From the NCBI RefSeq assembly GCF_947497005.1, contig NZ_CANMFF010000008.1:62001-126000 (forward strand): a stretch of DNA of 64,000 nt, read 5' to 3'. The translations under genes were made by a program, and so were the position numbers. This document shows, piece after piece, positions 8,965 through 17,663 of this stretch. How positions within the stretch are numbered: the stretch's first letter is position 1; every line of letters begins with the position of its first letter. The DNA is from an uncultured Ruegeria sp. GTDB lineage: Bacteria > Pseudomonadota > Alphaproteobacteria > Rhodobacterales > Rhodobacteraceae. The notes beneath the pieces are model-generated. The model saw nothing but the letters and a program-made list of their open reading frames with translations. It was not told where the DNA came from and did not search any database.

Positions 8965-9351
8965 CTATCCACGACCCAGGCTGGTGCGCAAAACACTCAT
9001 CGAGGATTTGTAGATCGCCAGCGCGCGGTCATGCTGTCGTTTGACTTCGACCGATTTCAGCATCTCTTCCTCAAGGGATACACCGTTGCCGTTGGGATCA
9101 CCTGATGGAACGGCCTCGTGCTCTGCCCAGAGACGTGCACCGGCATTGCCATGAAGATGACCTTGCCGAGTGGCCGCCATAGCCACGTCCCGCCCGGAGG
9201 TTTCAAAAGCTTTCTGAAAGGCCTCGATATCGCGCGGTTGGTAACCCGGCGTATCCGCATTGGCCATGTTGCGCGCAATGACGGCCTGCCGTTTTCCGGC
9301 ATGGGTTGCCATTGCGTGCGCTGTCTTAAAGACGTTCAGGTCATAGAACAT
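8965..9351 (-). CDS. flgB: Flagellar proximal rod protein FlgB
   Basis: A 128-residue rod protein and first gene of the minus-strand flagellar operon. The ORF track begins nine codons upstream, but the ATG at 9351 (MFYDLNVFKTAHAM) follows GAGGGAGAAG at the right distance. The rod motif RNMANADTPGYQPRDIEAF is present near residue 35, and the C-terminal helix begins near EEEMLKSVEVKRQHD. The gene is divergent from fliI with an 87-nt shared promoter region. Confidence 0.94.
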   Translation of the reverse strand: MFYDLNVFKTAHAMATHAGKRQAVIARNMANADTPGYQPRDIEAFQKAFETSGRDVAMAATRQGHLHGNAGARLWAEHEAVPSGDPNGNGVSLEEEMLKSVEVKRQHDRALAIYKSSMSVLRTSLGRG

Positions 9352-9374
9352 CGGGGCTTCTCCCTCGATCAATT

Positions 9375-9390
9375 TCAATCAAGGCTTAAC
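9375..9390. promoter_or_regulatory. CtrA-like motif between flgB and fliI
   Basis: TCAA-N7-TTAAC in the 87-nt gap between the divergent flgB and fliI genes. It differs from the CtrA recognition pattern TTAA-N7-TTAAC at one base. CtrA controls flagellar genes in many Rhodobacteraceae, which makes a regulatory role plausible, but short motifs occur by chance and no binding is shown. Confidence 0.35.
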
Positions 9391-9438
9391 CCCGATTCCT
9401 TTAGAAACCGTTTTCAGAACACAGTTGGAGAACCCACG

Positions 9439-10776
9439 ATGTCCGATCTCGACCCGATGATTCTGAAACATGAATTCGACAGGATGACTGCGGTCCGGCA
9501 TGTAGGCCTTGTCAGTAGCGTCGTGCAGGGGCTGGTCGAGATCAGTGGTCTGAACGAACACGCGCGAATCGGAGATTTGCTGACATTGCAGCGGCGCGCG
9601 GGGGCCGATCTTGCTGGCGAAGTGCTGCAAGTCGGTGCGGACCATATCCATATGATACCGGGCGCGGCGCCCGATGGCGTCAGACTGGGAGACCGTGTGT
9701 ATCTTGACCCCTCGTCGAATTTCGCGCCCGGCATGCACTGGCTTGGGCGGGTCATCGATCCGTTTGGCAAACCGTTGGACAGCAATCCGCTGCTGAACGG
9801 ATCGCATGATCGCGATATCATGCAGGCCCCTCCCCCAGCTGTGGCGCGTAAGCCGCTGGGAGAACGGATGGTCACTGGATTATCCGTTCTCAACACAATG
9901 CTGCCGATTGTGCGCGGTCAACGCGTGGGATTGTTTTCAGGATCGGGTGTGGGAAAATCTACGCTACTGTCGACACTGGCGCGTTCCATGCAGGCCGACG
10001 TGGTTGTGGTGGCTCTGATTGGTGAACGTGGGCGCGAAGTGAATGAGTTTGTCGCCCACGCCATTGGCCCGGAAGCCATGAAACGCACAATCGTTGTGGC
10101 CGCCACGTCTGATCAGTCGGCATTGACACGCAGGCGGTGCGCGTGGTCGGCCATGTCAGCGGCAGAATTCCTGCGCGATCAGGGGCTGAGTGTTCTGTTT
10201 CTGGCCGATTCGGTAACCCGCTTTGCTGAAGCGCACCGTGAAATTGCCGTTGCAATGGGGGAATCTCCGTCGCTCAGAGGGTATCCAGCCTCGGTCACAC
10301 CCTTGATTGCCAATCTGTGTGAACGCGCAGGCCCCGGCACGCAGGAGCAAGGTGATATCACCGCCGTGTTCAGCGTTCTGGTCGCGGGCTCGGACATGGA
10401 TGAGCCCATCGCCGACATCCTGCGCGGTGTTTTGGACGGGCATATCGTACTAAGCCGCGACATTGCCGAACGCGGGCGTTTCCCGGCCATCGACCTCAGT
10501 AAATCCGTATCACGCAGCCTGCCAGAAGCTGCGTCTGAGGCTGAGAATCAGATGATCAAGGAAACCCGCAAACTTGTCGGCAGCTACGAACAGTCCGAAG
10601 TGATGATCAAAGCCGGGTTATACGCGGAAGGATCAGATCCGCTCTTAGATCAGGCAGTGCGCATTTATCAGGAGTTGGACTCGTTTTTCGGAAAACCCGA
10701 TTCCGAGGGGATCAGAACCAGTTTTGACCGCCTGTCCCTGATTCTGCGGCGCGCCTCGGCCGGGTTGCCTCGTTAG
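9439..10776 (+). CDS. fliI: Flagellum-specific ATPase FliI
   Basis: A 445-residue ATPase of the F1-beta-like export ATPase family. The Walker A motif GSGVGKST is at about residues 168-175, and the Walker B region is in LSVLFLADSVTRFAEAHREI around residue 250. The listed ORF extends upstream over flgB in the opposite strand; the ATG at 9439 (MSDLDPMILKHEFD) after GGAG is the real start. FliI hexamers at the export gate unfold or release substrates from chaperones. It is divergent from flgB and about 86 nt upstream of motB. Confidence 0.96.
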   Translation: MSDLDPMILKHEFDRMTAVRHVGLVSSVVQGLVEISGLNEHARIGDLLTLQRRAGADLAGEVLQVGADHIHMIPGAAPDGVRLGDRVYLDPSSNFAPGMHWLGRVIDPFGKPLDSNPLLNGSHDRDIMQAPPPAVARKPLGERMVTGLSVLNTMLPIVRGQRVGLFSGSGVGKSTLLSTLARSMQADVVVVALIGERGREVNEFVAHAIGPEAMKRTIVVAATSDQSALTRRRCAWSAMSAAEFLRDQGLSVLFLADSVTRFAEAHREIAVAMGESPSLRGYPASVTPLIANLCERAGPGTQEQGDITAVFSVLVAGSDMDEPIADILRGVLDGHIVLSRDIAERGRFPAIDLSKSVSRSLPEAASEAENQMIKETRKLVGSYEQSEVMIKAGLYAEGSDPLLDQAVRIYQELDSFFGKPDSEGIRTSFDRLSLILRRASAGLPR

Positions 10777-10800
10777 GGGAACTCTGAACAGTTTTAAGTA

Positions 10801-10815
10801 TTAAGGCCGCCTTAA
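10801..10815. promoter_or_regulatory. CtrA-like site upstream of motB
   Basis: TTAAGGCCGCCTTAA is an exact TTAA-N7-TTAA arrangement, the core CtrA pattern, and is also a near-perfect inverted repeat. It lies 48 nt upstream of the motB ATG, between fliI and motB. It may control motB and the following hook genes. Confidence 0.45.
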
Positions 10816-10862
10816 GACCCGCGCTGCTACTCAGGTAGTTGGGTGATAAAAAGGTGGTGGAG

Positions 10863-11702
10863 ATGGGTGCGCAATCCAATGCGGCGCCAATCATCATCAA
10901 GAAGAAGCGTGTATCAGGTGGTGATGGCCACCACGGTGGCGCGTGGAAAGTCGCATATGCCGACTTTGTTACGGCCATGATGGCCTTCTTCATGTTGATG
11001 TGGCTGCTAAACGCAACAACTGAACAGCAACGCAAGGGGCTGGCGGATTATTTCGCACCAACAATCCCGTTAAGCCCGGAATCCGGTGGCGGTGACGGGG
11101 CATTTGGTGGCGACAGCATGCTGTCTGAAGAGATATTTCTGCGCGACGGTGTTGGAGCTACCAATACGCACCCGACCGAAGAACGTCAGGCGCGTGGTTC
11201 AATCGGTATGGATGCCGATGGCGGCGGCAAAGGTGACACCGAAGATTTCACCACACTCGAGGCGCAGCTTTTAGGCCGAAGCGGCGAAAGCGAAGTGTCG
11301 GACAAGTTGCTCAAGCATATTGTCACACGGGTCACCGACGAAGGGCTTGTGGTTGAACTATTCGACACTGATGACCAGCCACTGTTCGAATCGGGTTCCG
11401 AAACACCAACGCGGATCATGCGGACGCTTGCCCTGATCATTGCCCTGTCTTCGGATCTGGTTACAAATCCGATTGCCGTCGAAGGCCATGTCAGCGCGTC
11501 TCCGGTCGTGCAGGTTCGCAATACGGCTTGGGATCTGTCTACGACACGCGCGCAAACACTGCGCCAGCTGCTGCAGGACAAGGGTGTGATGGCAAAGCGT
11601 ATGGATCGTGTCACCGGCCACGCCGACCGGGAACTGTTCGCCGCCAATCCGATGGCCGCGCGGAACAATAGAATCGAAGTGATTTTTCTGCGCCGACCCT
11701 AA
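10863..11702 (+). CDS. motB: Flagellar motor stator protein MotB
   Basis: A 279-residue MotB-type protein. A basic cytoplasmic tail (IIIKKKR) and the stretch AWKVAYADFVTAMMAFFMLMW contain the single membrane helix with the proton-binding aspartate (YADF). The C-terminal third (about 180-279) is the OmpA-like peptidoglycan-binding domain, ending in ATRAQTL-like and NNRIEV motifs. MotB anchors the stator to the wall. The ATG at 10863 is chosen over the upstream start for its AAGG at 8 nt. motA is not in the window. Confidence 0.92.
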   Translation: MGAQSNAAPIIIKKKRVSGGDGHHGGAWKVAYADFVTAMMAFFMLMWLLNATTEQQRKGLADYFAPTIPLSPESGGGDGAFGGDSMLSEEIFLRDGVGATNTHPTEERQARGSIGMDADGGGKGDTEDFTTLEAQLLGRSGESEVSDKLLKHIVTRVTDEGLVVELFDTDDQPLFESGSETPTRIMRTLALIIALSSDLVTNPIAVEGHVSASPVVQVRNTAWDLSTTRAQTLRQLLQDKGVMAKRMDRVTGHADRELFAANPMAARNNRIEVIFLRRP

Positions 11703-11724
11703 AGGATAAAACGCATTTTACATG

Positions 11725-11739
11725 TTAGCGCGCTGTTAA
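11725..11739. promoter_or_regulatory. Imperfect CtrA-like site upstream of flgE
   Basis: TTAG-N7-TTAA located 55 nt upstream of the flgE start, in the gap between motB and flgE. One mismatch to the CtrA core. It is listed because comparable motifs occur at the other two flagellar promoter regions of this block. Confidence 0.3.
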
Positions 11740-11793
11740 GGGGCAGCGCGTTACCTGTTGCATCAAAGATTGACGCAACAGAAGGGCGCACCG

Positions 11794-13089
11794 ATGACCA
11801 TTTCCTCTTCATTGAATGCCGGTGTGGCGGCGTTGAAGGCCAACGCCAACAGGCTGGCCACGATTTCCGATAACATCGCGAACTCTTCGACCTACGGATA
11901 CAAACGGGTCGAGACAGATTTTCATTCGATGGTCACGTCGGGCCAGGGTGGCAGCTACTCGGCCGGCGGTGTGCGCACGACAAGCCAACGCATGATTGAT
12001 CAGCGCGGGTCTCTGGTGACGACCAGCAACTCCACCGATTTGGCAGTACGCGGGCGTGGCATGCTGCCTGTACGCTCCAGCTCGCAGATCGGCACCAATT
12101 CAAACGAGATGCTACTGACCACAACAGGATCCTTCCGGACCAACGAAGAAGGGTACCTTGTCACCGAATCCGGCCTGGTTCTTCTGGGATGGCGCGCTGC
12201 GGCAGATGGTTCCATTCCGTCTGTTCCGCGCGACACACCCGCCGCGCTTGAACCCATTCAGCTGAGCGTCAATCAATTGTCCGGTGCCCCGACGACACAG
12301 ATGAACCTGCGTATGAACTTGCCCGCCACGGCAACAGACGCAGGCGCGCCCGGGGACATTCAACCTTTGTCGGTCGAATATTTTAACAACCTCGGCAAGT
12401 CCGAAAGCGTCGACATCGAACTGATCCCAACAGTTCCTGCAACCGGCAGCAGCAATGAATGGACCATGGTTCTGCGCGATTCGGCATCTGGCGGCGCAAT
12501 CATAGGGGAATACACGCTGACTTTTACCGACAATCGGACGGCCGGTGGCACCCTGTCCAGCGTCACGCCTGTTTCCGGAGGAGCCTATGATCCGGCAACA
12601 GGCAGCGTCATGGTCAACGTTGCCGGCGGCCCGATGGAGGTCAACATTGGCCTGATTGGCGATGCTGATGGCATAACTCAGCTCTCTGACACGTTCGCAC
12701 CGGTTTCAATCACCCGCGACGGCTCTGCGGTTGGCACGATGACCAGCGTTCAGGTGGATGAAAATGGCTATGTCTACGCATTCTACGACACGGGCGTCAG
12801 TCGTCGGATGTTTCAGATCCCGCTGGCGGATGTCCCCAATCCCAACGGCTTGACCGCACTGGACAGCCAGACTTACGCGCCATCCCGAGAGAGCGGGACA
12901 TTTTTCCTTTGGAATGCAGGCGAAGGCCCGACCGGAGATCTTGTTTCCTTCGCACGCGAAGAATCCACCACGGATGTGGCGACCGAGCTGACGTCCCTGA
13001 TCCAGACACAGCGCGCATATTCTTCCAGCGCCACAGTCATCCAGACGGTGGACGAGATGCTTCAGGAAACCACGAACCTGAAACGCTGA
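11794..13089 (+). CDS. flgE: Flagellar hook protein FlgE
   Basis: A 431-residue hook protein. The start at 11794 (MTISSSLNAGVAALKANANR) with upstream AAGGGCG replaces the longer listed ORF. The rod/hook N-terminal motif SDNIANSSTYGYKRVETDF is at about residues 25-45 and the C-terminal helix (TELTSLIQTQRAYSSSATVI) closes the D0 domain. The central region (about 140-340) is Gly/Thr/Val-rich, as expected for the surface-exposed hook domains. FlgE forms the flexible joint between rod and filament. Confidence 0.93.
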   Translation: MTISSSLNAGVAALKANANRLATISDNIANSSTYGYKRVETDFHSMVTSGQGGSYSAGGVRTTSQRMIDQRGSLVTTSNSTDLAVRGRGMLPVRSSSQIGTNSNEMLLTTTGSFRTNEEGYLVTESGLVLLGWRAAADGSIPSVPRDTPAALEPIQLSVNQLSGAPTTQMNLRMNLPATATDAGAPGDIQPLSVEYFNNLGKSESVDIELIPTVPATGSSNEWTMVLRDSASGGAIIGEYTLTFTDNRTAGGTLSSVTPVSGGAYDPATGSVMVNVAGGPMEVNIGLIGDADGITQLSDTFAPVSITRDGSAVGTMTSVQVDENGYVYAFYDTGVSRRMFQIPLADVPNPNGLTALDSQTYAPSRESGTFFLWNAGEGPTGDLVSFAREESTTDVATELTSLIQTQRAYSSSATVIQTVDEMLQETTNLKR

Positions 13090-13122
13090 TCCGAACGTTG
13101 ATCAAAGCAAAGGAGCGGCCTT

Positions 13123-14574
13123 ATGAATATGTCGACAGCACTGAACAACGCATTGGGTGGTTTGACGGCAGCAAGTCGCGGGGCTGCTGTGGTTTCAGGG
13201 AATATCGCAAATGCTCTGACACCCGGTTACGCGCGCCGGTCACTTGAACTTACAACCAGCTCCAGTTCGGGAAACGGTGTGCGCACTGTAGGAGTAACCC
13301 GGCATCAAGACCCTGTTCTGACCGCCAACATGCGGTCCTCTGACGCTGAACTTGCCTTTCAATCGTCCATGTCAGAATTCCACACGCAGTTTGAAAAGCT
13401 CGTGGGGTCGGTGGACGGCTCGCCTTCGATCGCGACCCGGCTTTCATCTCTGGAAGGCAGCTTCATCACAGCAGCCAGCCTGCCCGATTCGATCGAAAGA
13501 CTTGATCAGGTGGCGCGCGCGGCCCGCGATCTGACGAATGAATTGAATGCAGCTTCCGAAGGTGTGAGCAAGGCACGGTCTGATGCTGATCGAAAGATAG
13601 GGGCTCAGGTTCAAAGCTTGAATCAGACGTTGCAAGACATCCAGGATCTGAACGCCAAGATTCCCGCCATTCAGAATTCCGGCGGTGACATCGGGTCCCT
13701 TCTGGATCAGCGCCAAGTCCTGATTGATCAGGTTAATGCCCTGATACCCGTCAACGTCGTTCCTCGCGCCAATGACCAGGTGTCCTTGTATTCGGACGGC
13801 GGGTTGATCTTGCTGGAAGGCAAAGCTTCCGAATTCACCTTTTCCATTACGGGTGAAACCAAGCCTCATATGACTATAGCAAATGGGTTATTGTCCGGGC
13901 TTGAAATGAACGGCAATCCGGTTCGAACCAGTGGCGGCAACGCGCAGATTCGCGGCGGTGCCCTAATGGCCCAGTTCGCCATTCGTGACGAGTTGGCCGT
14001 TGAGGCTCAGGTTCAGCTGGATACCATCGCACGTGATTTGGTCGAGCGGTTTGAGACTCCGGGGCTGGATCCGACTGCTCTTGCCTCCGATCCCGGTCTC
14101 TTTACCGATGATGGCAATCGCTTTGATCCGACTGCATTTGTCGGGTTGGCCTCGCGTATTTCACTCAATTCGGTCGTGGATCCCGACAATGGCGGAAACA
14201 GCTGGAAATTGCGCTCGGGTCTTGCCTCTGTAACCCCGGGTGATCCCGGCCAGGCCTCTCAGCTTCGCGCATTCGGGGCTGTCCTGAGTGACGCACGTGC
14301 TGTTCCGGGCGGGCTGTTCGGCACCGGAAACATGCGGGCGGCCGAATTGACCGAGGCGTTGCTATCAAAAACCGGGGCGCAGGCACATGCGGCAGATCAG
14401 CGAAAAACATTCGCCAACACCGCCCAACAGCAAATGGTTCAGATCGAGGCCGAGCAGGGTGTTGATTCGGATCAGGAACTGCAAAGGCTTATGCAGATCG
14501 AACAGACGTATGTGGCGAACGCACGCGTTATCTCGGTCGTTGATGAACTTATGGAAACTCTTCTGAGGTTGTGA
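13123..14574 (+). CDS. flgK: Hook-associated protein FlgK (HAP1)
   Basis: A 483-residue hook-filament junction protein. The N-terminus (ALNNALGGLTAASRGAAVVSGNIANALTPGYARR) is the FlgK form of the rod/hook motif, and the C-terminus ends with LQRLMQIEQTYVANARVISVV, the usual terminal helix. FlgK caps the hook with FlgL so the filament can be attached. A good AAGGAG lies upstream of the ATG; the stop is almost contiguous with flgL. Confidence 0.94.
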   Translation: MNMSTALNNALGGLTAASRGAAVVSGNIANALTPGYARRSLELTTSSSSGNGVRTVGVTRHQDPVLTANMRSSDAELAFQSSMSEFHTQFEKLVGSVDGSPSIATRLSSLEGSFITAASLPDSIERLDQVARAARDLTNELNAASEGVSKARSDADRKIGAQVQSLNQTLQDIQDLNAKIPAIQNSGGDIGSLLDQRQVLIDQVNALIPVNVVPRANDQVSLYSDGGLILLEGKASEFTFSITGETKPHMTIANGLLSGLEMNGNPVRTSGGNAQIRGGALMAQFAIRDELAVEAQVQLDTIARDLVERFETPGLDPTALASDPGLFTDDGNRFDPTAFVGLASRISLNSVVDPDNGGNSWKLRSGLASVTPGDPGQASQLRAFGAVLSDARAVPGGLFGTGNMRAAELTEALLSKTGAQAHAADQRKTFANTAQQQMVQIEAEQGVDSDQELQRLMQIEQTYVANARVISVVDELMETLLRL

Positions 14575-14576
14575 CC

Positions 14577-15584
14577 ATGAACTTGACTTCTATCGGCGAT
14601 CTGGCACGGGGGCTGACCTTGCGAACCCGCGCCACGGATATCAAAACACAGATCGAAACTCTTTCTTACGAATTGTCTACTGGGCAGGTGCAGGACATAT
14701 CCGGGCGGCTTGGCGGGGATTATTCGCAGATTCTGGACCTCGACCGAAGCTTGGCAAGGCTTGACGCATTTGGCATCGCGACATCCGAAGCGACTCTGTT
14801 CACGGATGCCATGCAACTAGGCCTTACGACCTTCGGAGATTCGGTTGCGGACATGACCGCATCTCTGCTCGCTTATGGAACTGCAAATCAACCTATTAAC
14901 CACGAACAGGCCTCGGTTCAGGCAAAAAACGAACTGGATACGATGATTTCAGCGCTGAACTCGCGCGTGGGTGGGCGCAGCCTGTTTTCCGGAACGGCCA
15001 CGGATGTATCGCCGTTGCCTTCATCGGATACAGTTCTGACAGCGCTGAAAACCCAGCTCACGGGGCACGCAACCCTTGCAGACATCCGGCTGGCTGCAGA
15101 CACCTGGTTCAATGATCCAACCGGGTTTGACGCCGTGATCTATCAGGGGTCGAATAATACGCTCGCCCCGATGCAAATCTCAGAAAATGAAAGTGTTGCA
15201 CTGCCGATCACTGCAACTGATCCGGCGTTCAAAGCCGCACTCAGGGATGTTGCGGTGGCCGCTTTGGCAACAGACAGCGCCTTGGCAATATCGCCGGACC
15301 AACGCACCGCCTTGTTCACGCAGTTGGGTGCCGATCTGGCCAACGCACAGGACGCCACGGTCAAACTTCGGGCGGGAGTCGGCGCGGCAGAAGCCCGCAT
15401 CGAAGAAGCCGCCACGCGCAATTCAGCGGCCCGTACCAGCCTCGAATTCAGCCGGAATGAGCTGATCGCAGCCGATCCCTATGAAACCGCAGCGAAACTG
15501 CAAACGGTGCAGTTTCAATTGGAAAGCCTGTATTCCGTAACCGTTCGAAATGCGAACTTGTCTTTGGTGAATTTTCTGAGATGA
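14577..15584 (+). CDS. flgL: Hook-associated protein FlgL (HAP3)
   Basis: A 335-residue flagellin-like junction protein following flgK. N-terminal (SIGDLARGLTLRTRATDIK, then LSYELSTGQVQDIS) and C-terminal helices resemble the flagellin D0/D1 pair used by FlgL. The ATG at 14577 has GAGG about 8 nt upstream and is preferred over the listed GTG at 14571, which overlaps the flgK stop; the difference is two residues. The stop overlaps flgI by 4 nt. Confidence 0.9.
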   Translation: MNLTSIGDLARGLTLRTRATDIKTQIETLSYELSTGQVQDISGRLGGDYSQILDLDRSLARLDAFGIATSEATLFTDAMQLGLTTFGDSVADMTASLLAYGTANQPINHEQASVQAKNELDTMISALNSRVGGRSLFSGTATDVSPLPSSDTVLTALKTQLTGHATLADIRLAADTWFNDPTGFDAVIYQGSNNTLAPMQISENESVALPITATDPAFKAALRDVAVAALATDSALAISPDQRTALFTQLGADLANAQDATVKLRAGVGAAEARIEEAATRNSAARTSLEFSRNELIAADPYETAAKLQTVQFQLESLYSVTVRNANLSLVNFLR

Positions 15585-16675
15585 GAGCGCTGATATTTGC
15601 CTTTCTCCTCCTCCCGGGCATGGCTTGGGCAGGCGCGATTCGCCTCAAGGATTTGGTGGATTTTGACGGTGTACGAGGCAATGATCTGGTCGGTTATGGT
15701 CTGGTCGTAGGTTTGAATGGAACCGGCGACGGATTGCGCAACGCGCCCTTCACCGAAGAAATCATGTCCAACATCCTCGAACGTCTGGGCGTCAACGTAA
15801 CCGGCGAGGATTTTCGCCCCAAGAACGTGGCCGCTGTTTTGGTAACAGCAACCCTGCCTCCCTTCGCCAGGGTCGGTGGCCAAATTGACGTGACGGTCTC
15901 AGCCATAGGCGATTCCAACAGCTTGCTCGGTGGGACGCTGATCATGACACCCCTGAACGCCGCTGATGGGCAAATCTATGCTGTTGCTCAAGGCACAATA
16001 CTTGCAGGCGGCGTGTCCGCCGAGGGCGAAGCGGCTTCGGTTGTTCGCGGAGTGCCGACCGCAGGTGTCATCCCGTCCGGCGCAAGGGTCGAGAGGGAGA
16101 TTGATTTCGATCTGTCTACGCTGACCCAAGTGCGCCTCGCCCTGCGGGAACCGGATTTTACCACAGCCGCCCGCATTGAATCCGCAATAAACACTGAATT
16201 CAACAGGGCCGTGGCGATCATGCGGGATTCCGGTACGGTTGAACTCAGCATTACTGCGACCCAGGCCGTTTCCACAGCCCACGCCCTGGGGCGAATCGAA
16301 AACATCCTGGTCGAGCCCGAGACAAAGGCGCGTGTAGTTGTAGACCAACGCTCCGGCACAATTGTCATGGGGCAAGAGGTCCGCATTTCACGGGTTGCGG
16401 TATCGCAGGGAAATTTGACCCTGACAGTTCAGGAAGCGCCTATTGCGGTACAACCAAACCCATTCGCCCGTGGGGAAACAGTTATTGTCCCCCGCACCAT
16501 AACCGGGATCGAGGAAGATGAAGGTACGGGTCTTGCCGAAATCCCCGAGGCCACAACACTTTCAGAAGTGGTCGCTGGCCTGAACGCGTTGGGCGTTTCG
16601 CCGCAGGACATGATCGACATTCTGAAAACGATCAAAGCGGCAGGGGCACTACACGCCGAGTTTATTGTCAGGTGA
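15581..16675 (+). CDS. flgI: Flagellar P-ring protein FlgI
   Basis: A 364-residue P-ring protein with a signal peptide (cleavage after GMAWA near residue 17) followed at once by the conserved IRLKDLVDFDGVRGNDLVGY. Further family motifs include VVGLNGTGDGLRN, near residue 45, and a C-terminal LNALGVSPQDMIDILKTIK. FlgI forms the periplasmic rod bushing with help from FlgA. It is the last gene of the flagellar block and overlaps flgL by 4 nt. Confidence 0.97.
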   Translation: MRALIFAFLLLPGMAWAGAIRLKDLVDFDGVRGNDLVGYGLVVGLNGTGDGLRNAPFTEEIMSNILERLGVNVTGEDFRPKNVAAVLVTATLPPFARVGGQIDVTVSAIGDSNSLLGGTLIMTPLNAADGQIYAVAQGTILAGGVSAEGEAASVVRGVPTAGVIPSGARVEREIDFDLSTLTQVRLALREPDFTTAARIESAINTEFNRAVAIMRDSGTVELSITATQAVSTAHALGRIENILVEPETKARVVVDQRSGTIVMGQEVRISRVAVSQGNLTLTVQEAPIAVQPNPFARGETVIVPRTITGIEEDEGTGLAEIPEATTLSEVVAGLNALGVSPQDMIDILKTIKAAGALHAEFIVR

Positions 16676-16701
16676 CTGCCAATCAGAGTTGATACGGCAG
16701 G

Positions 16702-16728
16702 AAGGCGCGCTGTCATACAGCACGCCTT
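16702..16728. terminator. Likely terminator between flgI and the convergent DUF1523 gene
   Basis: AAGGCGCGCTGT and ACAGCACGCCTT pair over 12 positions with one mismatch around a 3-nt loop; a TTT follows on the plus strand. The gap is only 65 nt between two convergent genes, so it may act in both directions. Confidence 0.5.
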
Positions 16729-16740
16729 TGGACGATAAAC

Positions 16741-17385
16741 CTATTTTGATTTCCAGCTGTCCAACCAACGACGAAAACGATTGCGACGCTCTTCAATCGC
16801 ATCACCAGCGGCGTAAATACCGTCTTCCACGTTTTCGATCATCGGATCAATCCGGGCTTGCCGGAACCTGCGCCAACGGACCCAAATAGCCCAGACAAAC
16901 GCAGCAAAGATCGTCAGGAAGATGATATTGAACCAGGGAATGACCCGAACATCAGGCCCTTCTACATCTTTGATGAAGATGGCGTTGGGAAAAATCGACA
17001 TAAACTCATTGCGCCAACCATAATGGGTCACGACCACCCATTTCGGGTTTTCCTTGGTCGATTTCGCGTCGTTGGCCTCGGTATAGAGATTCGCCGTGTC
17101 GAATTTGAAGTAAGGGGGCCACCCCCAACCGGTATCCTCATTTCGGTATACGATGGGTTTTCCGTTGGCCCGCACCGCCTGAATGAACTGCACATCCCGG
17201 TTGGACAGGCTGGTGGATTGATCTTCGGGCTCGGACCAGAAGATCCGCGTCCAGTCGTTCAGATCCTGCCGTTCTTCATAGGTGTTGACGATGCGCACAA
17301 TGTCATGCTGTGGCAGCGAATATTGCAGGAACGCCGCAATTGTGCCCCAGAATATGATGATGAACACCCATTTTACATAGGCCAT
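16741..17385 (-). CDS. DUF1523 family membrane protein
   Basis: A 214-residue protein that I recognise as the DUF1523 type. There is a membrane helix at about residues 5-22, a ~120-residue region likely facing the periplasm (with YEERQDLNDWTRIFWSEPED and NGKPIVYRNEDTGWGWPPYF), a second helix near 145-168 (FNIIFLTIFAAFVWAIWV) and a basic cytoplasmic tail. The function is unknown. It is the last gene of the minus-strand unit headed by the coiled-coil gene at 23800, 10 nt after the small membrane gene. Confidence 0.8.
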   Translation of the reverse strand: MAYVKWVFIIIFWGTIAAFLQYSLPQHDIVRIVNTYEERQDLNDWTRIFWSEPEDQSTSLSNRDVQFIQAVRANGKPIVYRNEDTGWGWPPYFKFDTANLYTEANDAKSTKENPKWVVVTHYGWRNEFMSIFPNAIFIKDVEGPDVRVIPWFNIIFLTIFAAFVWAIWVRWRRFRQARIDPMIENVEDGIYAAGDAIEERRNRFRRWLDSWKSK

Positions 17386-17395
17386 GCCTAAACCC

Positions 17396-17662
17396 TCACA
17401 TGTAATTCACAATGTAGATCATCGCGCCAATCGCCACCCAAGGCACTATATAAACACCCAGGATCAGTTTGCGCCGGAACGAATTGTCATACACGTGCAA
17501 TCCGCGTTCCACAAAAGCGTCCTTGTTGCCCGTCTTGCCTTTTTCATCCCACCAGGTTTCCAGTTTGCGGCGGCGCATCCCGCGCGAATAGAAAGACAGC
17601 GCAAAATAGATAATCGTCTGGATCACCAGCAAGATCAGCAAAAGGCGCAACAATCCGAACAT
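17396..17662 (-). CDS. Small two-helix membrane protein of the DUF6638/AAA unit
   Basis: An 88-residue protein with an N-terminal hydrophobic helix (LLRLLLILLVIQTIIYFALSF), a basic and charged middle of ~40 residues (SRGMRRRKLETWWDEKGK), and a second helix at the C-terminus. I do not recognise a named family. It is 1 nt from the preceding DUF6638 gene and 10 nt from DUF1523, so it is very likely co-translated with both. Confidence 0.75.
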   Translation of the reverse strand: MFGLLRLLLILLVIQTIIYFALSFYSRGMRRRKLETWWDEKGKTGNKDAFVERGLHVYDNSFRRKLILGVYIVPWVAIGAMIYIVNYM

Positions 17663-17663
17663 A

